From positions 247,766 to 277,769 of the forward strand of contig NW_019775625.1 of NCBI RefSeq assembly GCF_001039355.2: a stretch of 30,004 bases of DNA, read 5' to 3'. Source of the stretch: Lingula anatina. Its lineage: Eukaryota; Brachiopoda; Lingulata; Lingulida; Lingulidae. The notes under the pieces were generated by a model, which had not been told where the DNA came from, searched no databases, and worked only from the letters and a program-made list of their open reading frames with translations. Numbering within the stretch: the first letter of the stretch is position 1; each line of letters opens with the position of its first letter. The translations under genes and the position numbers were made by a program. Positions 27,310-30,004 of the stretch are shown here, one piece after another.

Positions 27310-27586
27310 CTGAAAAAAAAAGGCAAAGAATGAACACACACAGAGCACTTTTTTCTGAGATCCATTTCGACTTGTCTCAGAACAGTTCTCCGTGTTCCTC
27401 TTTGAGAGAGAGAGAGAGAGAGAGGGGTGTTGAAATCTTCATCGCTGGCCTATCTTCAATAACTACGTATACACAGAATGGCCATTATAATAAATATCAA
27501 CTTTTTTAACTTTAACTTAAAATTAATAATAATTTTAACTTTAAATTAATAGCAATTAAAAGCAATGAAAACTATACGATACATAC

Positions 27587-27923
27587 CTCTACCAAACAGC
27601 GAATGTAAAGATCCATATAATTCCACCCTCATTATGTCAATTATAGATGAAAACGACACAAATTATGTAACGAAGGAGTGTTTTAGCTTTATAGCTACGG
27701 ATAGCTCCTAAACTCCTTACTTTTTAGCTCACAAAAAGGTCAATTTTATATCAAAGTTCACGAGACAAAACCAAGAAATGTGCCTCCATATCACATACAC
27801 TGTATTTGATTTCTTTCTTTCTTTTTTTCTTTTTTATTTTTTTGATAAGCATGGGGGTGTCATCATAAAGTGGAATATCTCAGAAGAAGACCTGCTGAGC
27901 TCTCCAACCATCGGTCATTTATA
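27587..27923 (-). promoter_or_regulatory. METTL24-like: METTL24-like B promoter and 5' UTR exon with insertion
   Basis: TATAAA (27923-27918) and TCAGCA with its A at 27896 keep the 27-bp spacing of copy A. The non-coding exon ends at 27587 with donor GTATGT. It contains about 160 bp absent from A (roughly 27665-27840), including a hairpin GAAGGAGT...ACTCCTT and a T-rich end. Confidence 0.6.
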
Positions 27924-28084
27924 CTCGTGACAGGGCCCACGTCGTTGGAGAACATGTCCCAAAGTTGTGCATCTCATCGATATTATATTTGCGGATCAAA
28001 GCGAGGCAACCCTTAATCCACCGTCTTATTTTACTTGATCTGGTATTAATTACATTACATTCAGTTTGTAGAAAGAAGTGTTAA

Positions 28085-28171
28085 GGGTATACTGTGATGA
28101 AAAACCGGGTTAAAAGTTTTTATCCTGTAAAACAGCAGTGAACGCTCTGTGTTCCTAGAGCACAGTACGCC
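28085..28171. mobile_element. 87-bp TTAA-flanked MITE (piggyBac-type target site)
   Basis: Flanked on both sides by TTAA (28081-28084, 28172-28175). The ends GGGTATACTGTG and, inverted, GGCGTACTGTG form imperfect terminal repeats. Copy A has the same flanks joined without it (near 21150), so insertion after the duplication is the simplest reading. No coding capacity. Confidence 0.75.
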
Positions 28172-28175
28172 TTAA

Positions 28176-29046
28176 AGTGCATGTATATCTCTTTTGTATA
28201 TGGGCCTCATTGTGGGAGTCAGGAAAAAATAAATCATCAAAATCCGCGTTAAAAAATTTGAAGTATTTAGCAGCATGAGATGTCCTCATGCACTTACACC
28301 TCTAAAGCTATTTTTGTTCCTGACAATTCTTTAACGATGTGTTTGGATACTTTTAAAGCGATATTGAAACGTTATTTGACGGATTTGAATGTGATGAAAC
28401 CCCTTTCTTGCAATTCTTTTTGTATTTGAACCTGACACAAATCTGAAACTAAAATGCTATTTATATCGCCATGAATTTTCTTCCCACCTCGGCTGCAAAC
28501 TTTGATTTAGCTTAAAGAAAAAAAAAAAAAAAAGACAGGCATGGCAACTTGATCTTGCGAAGTGTCAGTGGTACTTGTTCTTATTACAGCCAATAAGACA
28601 CATTGAGGTTAAGGAACTATTTTTTTCATTTTTCGAAAAAAGAAAATAACCAACACAGTATCGAAGGTTGATAAATAGTTTATTTTCATTACTGAATCAT
28701 TTGTAAATGAAAAAAATATATATATCAAATATTTACAAGTGGATAAATATATACAATTTAAATGTAAAACGTAAAAACAATTGGTTTTGTACCTTACATA
28801 AAGTAAATAACATATCACAGTCTGCTATCCAAGGTCACAAAATTGATGGACGTTTTATTATTATTATTATCATCGACTTTTTCAGATAATCACATCAAGG
28901 CATCACACTTCTTCATCTTCTCCAGCATGATGTTCAATGTGTTATAAATGTCCAAATTTACCCCCCCCCCTCCCAACCAAGACTGACTACGCACATTCAA
29001 AGTCGTGTGAAAATGGTGAATATCCCGTGTATAAGAGTTGCCAAGG
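28176..29046 (-). other. 3' flank / 3' UTR of gene S
   Basis: No gene recognised. On the minus strand AATAAA occurs at 28684-28679, about 360 bp after the S stop codon, a plausible poly(A) signal. A poly(A) run is at 28516-28533. Copy A lacks about 1.2 kb here (between CTCTTTTGT and AAAGAAAGTT). Confidence 0.55.
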
Positions 29047-29111
29047 TTATCGTCTGCTGCTACGACTGCTTCTTGAAGATGCTCTTGAACTTGCTGGACT
29101 ACCGCCTACAC
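29047..29111 (-). CDS. Gene S last coding exon
   Basis: Reads VGGSPASSRASSRSSRSSRR then stop, completing a Gly codon with the previous exon. The plus-strand frame across this stretch is its shadow. Confidence 0.7.
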
Positions 29112-29143
29112 CTGAAATAGAAAGGGTAAGACAGTCATTAGTG

Positions 29144-29204
<61 letters not shown>

Positions 29205-29767
29205 TTCTTCTAACTCAGTAGATATTAGTCTGCCACCACAACAGATATTAAAAACGATTTGGAAAAAAAAAAAAAAAAAAAACGGAAAGAGTTGGCATCA
29301 GCAATATATGTCAAAAGGCCTTTAGTGACTAAAGACTACATACGCATGAAATTGCATAATTATAATATTTTCTTTTAAATCAGAAAAATGTCACCTTAAA
29401 TGGCTAAGTCTGTTATAAAGAAAGTTAAAAAATTTAGGAAAAAAGGAAAACTGAAAATAGTTGGAATTAAAAGTATATTTTATATGGCAACAGGTCTTCA
29501 GCGACTTCTATGCAGAATCAGAGGTGAGCATGGGCAATATATAGGCAGACAGAGATATCATTCCACAGACGCCCCCATCTCACCTCCAATGGCCAGTCCT
29601 GCCCCAATGTCCACTGCAGCTGGTCTTCCCTGGCTGGACGTCTGGGAGGCTGGAGACTTGGGGGTGGAGTAGCCACTGCGGACAGAGGACAGGCTACTTC
29701 TGGCACTGGACGGGCGGGAACCAAATGGACTGCCCATACCACCAGCTGGAGGTGGGGGAAGATTGGC
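29047..29767 (-). CDS. Gene S: C-terminal two exons of an unidentified Ser/Arg/Pro-rich protein
   Basis: Exon at 29767-29584 (acceptor TTTCCAG, donor GGAG|GTGAGA, 61 codons plus 1 nt) joins in phase to 29111-29047 (acceptor ATTTCAG, 2 nt plus 20 codons and TAA at 29049-29047). The visible C-terminus starts ANLPPPPAGGMGSPFGSRPS, continues SSLSSVRSGYSTPKSPASQT, then AAVDIGAGLAIGG, and ends SPASSRASSRSSRSSRR. It is low in complexity, probably disordered, and rich in possible phosphosites. I cannot name the family. The upstream exons lie beyond 30,004. A broken second copy of the first exon sits at 21349-21502; the last exon has no second copy. Confidence 0.72.
29145..29282. repeat. (AAT)n microsatellite and poly(A)
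   Basis: About 18 AAT units at 29145-29201 and an 18-20 nt A run at 29263-29282, in the last intron of gene S. Confidence 0.93.
29494..29523 (+). other. Candidate 30-nt plus-strand microexon, copy at the S locus
   Basis: Identical in sequence and borders (CAACAG, GTGAGC) to 21256-21285. It lies antisense within the last S intron. Confidence 0.3.
29584..29767 (-). CDS. Gene S penultimate coding exon
   Basis: Polyproline start, then a Ser/Pro/Arg-rich stretch with STPKSP. Intact counterpart of the broken exon in copy A. Confidence 0.75.
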
Positions 29768-30004
29768 CTGGAAACGATGAACACTTGGTTTAAAATACGG
29801 TAGCAGACAATAATGATTTTTGATTAATTTAATCAACAGTATAAAAATGCTCCTTAAATTATTCCTCAAAAAATTTAATATTCAACACCAAATTATATGC
29901 TTCACTTTTAAAATATTTAAGAAAGTTTTATTATTGAGTCTGGAAAATGGGCACGATCTTTTTCTCCTTTCTCTTTCATCTCCCCCCCTCCCCCCCGCCT
30001 CCCC
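29768..30004 (-). other. Gene S intron, running off the right edge
   Basis: AT-rich, then a C/T-rich run from 29960 to the end. No exon was recognised. Confidence 0.6.

Noticed and set aside
28937-29221. Plus-strand frame ending in poly-asparagine
   Set aside because: Antisense shadow of the last gene S exon followed by an (AAT)n microsatellite.
1-30004. CRISPR array, prokaryotic defence genes, tRNA or rRNA genes
   Set aside because: Repeats present are microsatellites, a minisatellite and fold-backs without unique spacers; no tRNA-like or rRNA-like sequence was recognised and all genes have spliceosomal introns.

Overview
The window is animal nuclear DNA: AT-rich, with GT-AG introns, many microsatellites and fold-back repeats, and no prokaryotic gene layout. 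The gene content (an unconventional myosin-XVI and tandem METTL24-like methyltransferases) suggests a marine invertebrate. A lophotrochozoan such as a mollusc or brachiopod is my best guess, but the sequence does not prove it. All gene models below were assembled by hand from splice sites, reading phase and family knowledge.

Left part (1 to about 12,530), minus strand. This is the 5' half of a MYO16 orthologue, 13 coding exons between 8907 and 837 whose phases all join. They give 624 codons plus two bases: a MyPhoNE-type PP1-docking N-terminus, ankyrin repeats, an acidic linker, and the first part of the myosin motor with canonical P-loop and switch I. The gene runs off the left edge. Its promoter is probably near 12,540-12,615, where ETS-, NRF1- and MARE/AP-1-like sites cluster upstream of a candidate first exon. 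One intron carries a 28-bp minisatellite that looks amplified from the 3' splice site of exon 8.

Middle part (about 12,535 to 14,960). This is intergenic or unassigned DNA with no gene I can support. It holds a long (TAA)n/(TTA)n hairpin.

Right part (about 14,960 to 30,004). The core is an imperfect tandem duplication. The ancestral order appears to have been gene P (plus strand, unknown type II membrane protein), gene M (minus strand, METTL24-like), gene S (minus strand, unknown Ser/Arg/Pro-rich C-terminus). Copy A runs from the first intron of P (about 15.2 kb) to about 21.50 kb. Copy B runs from there to the end of the shared S sequence (about 29.75 kb). The junction fuses a broken S exon to a (GA)n tract from the P intron. 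Both M copies are intact: six coding exons, 882 nt, 293 aa, 19 amino-acid differences, with conserved TATA box and 5' UTR exon. Gene P has been split: exon 1 exists only next to copy A, whose exon 2 is frameshifted, while the open exon 2 lies in copy B without an exon 1. Since the duplication the copies have gained or lost several elements, including an 87-bp TTAA-flanked MITE and nested fold-backs.

I see no rRNA, tRNA, CRISPR array or prokaryotic-type system. The most interesting signals are the duplication junction with its redistributed P exons, and the array of duplicated splice acceptors in MYO16.
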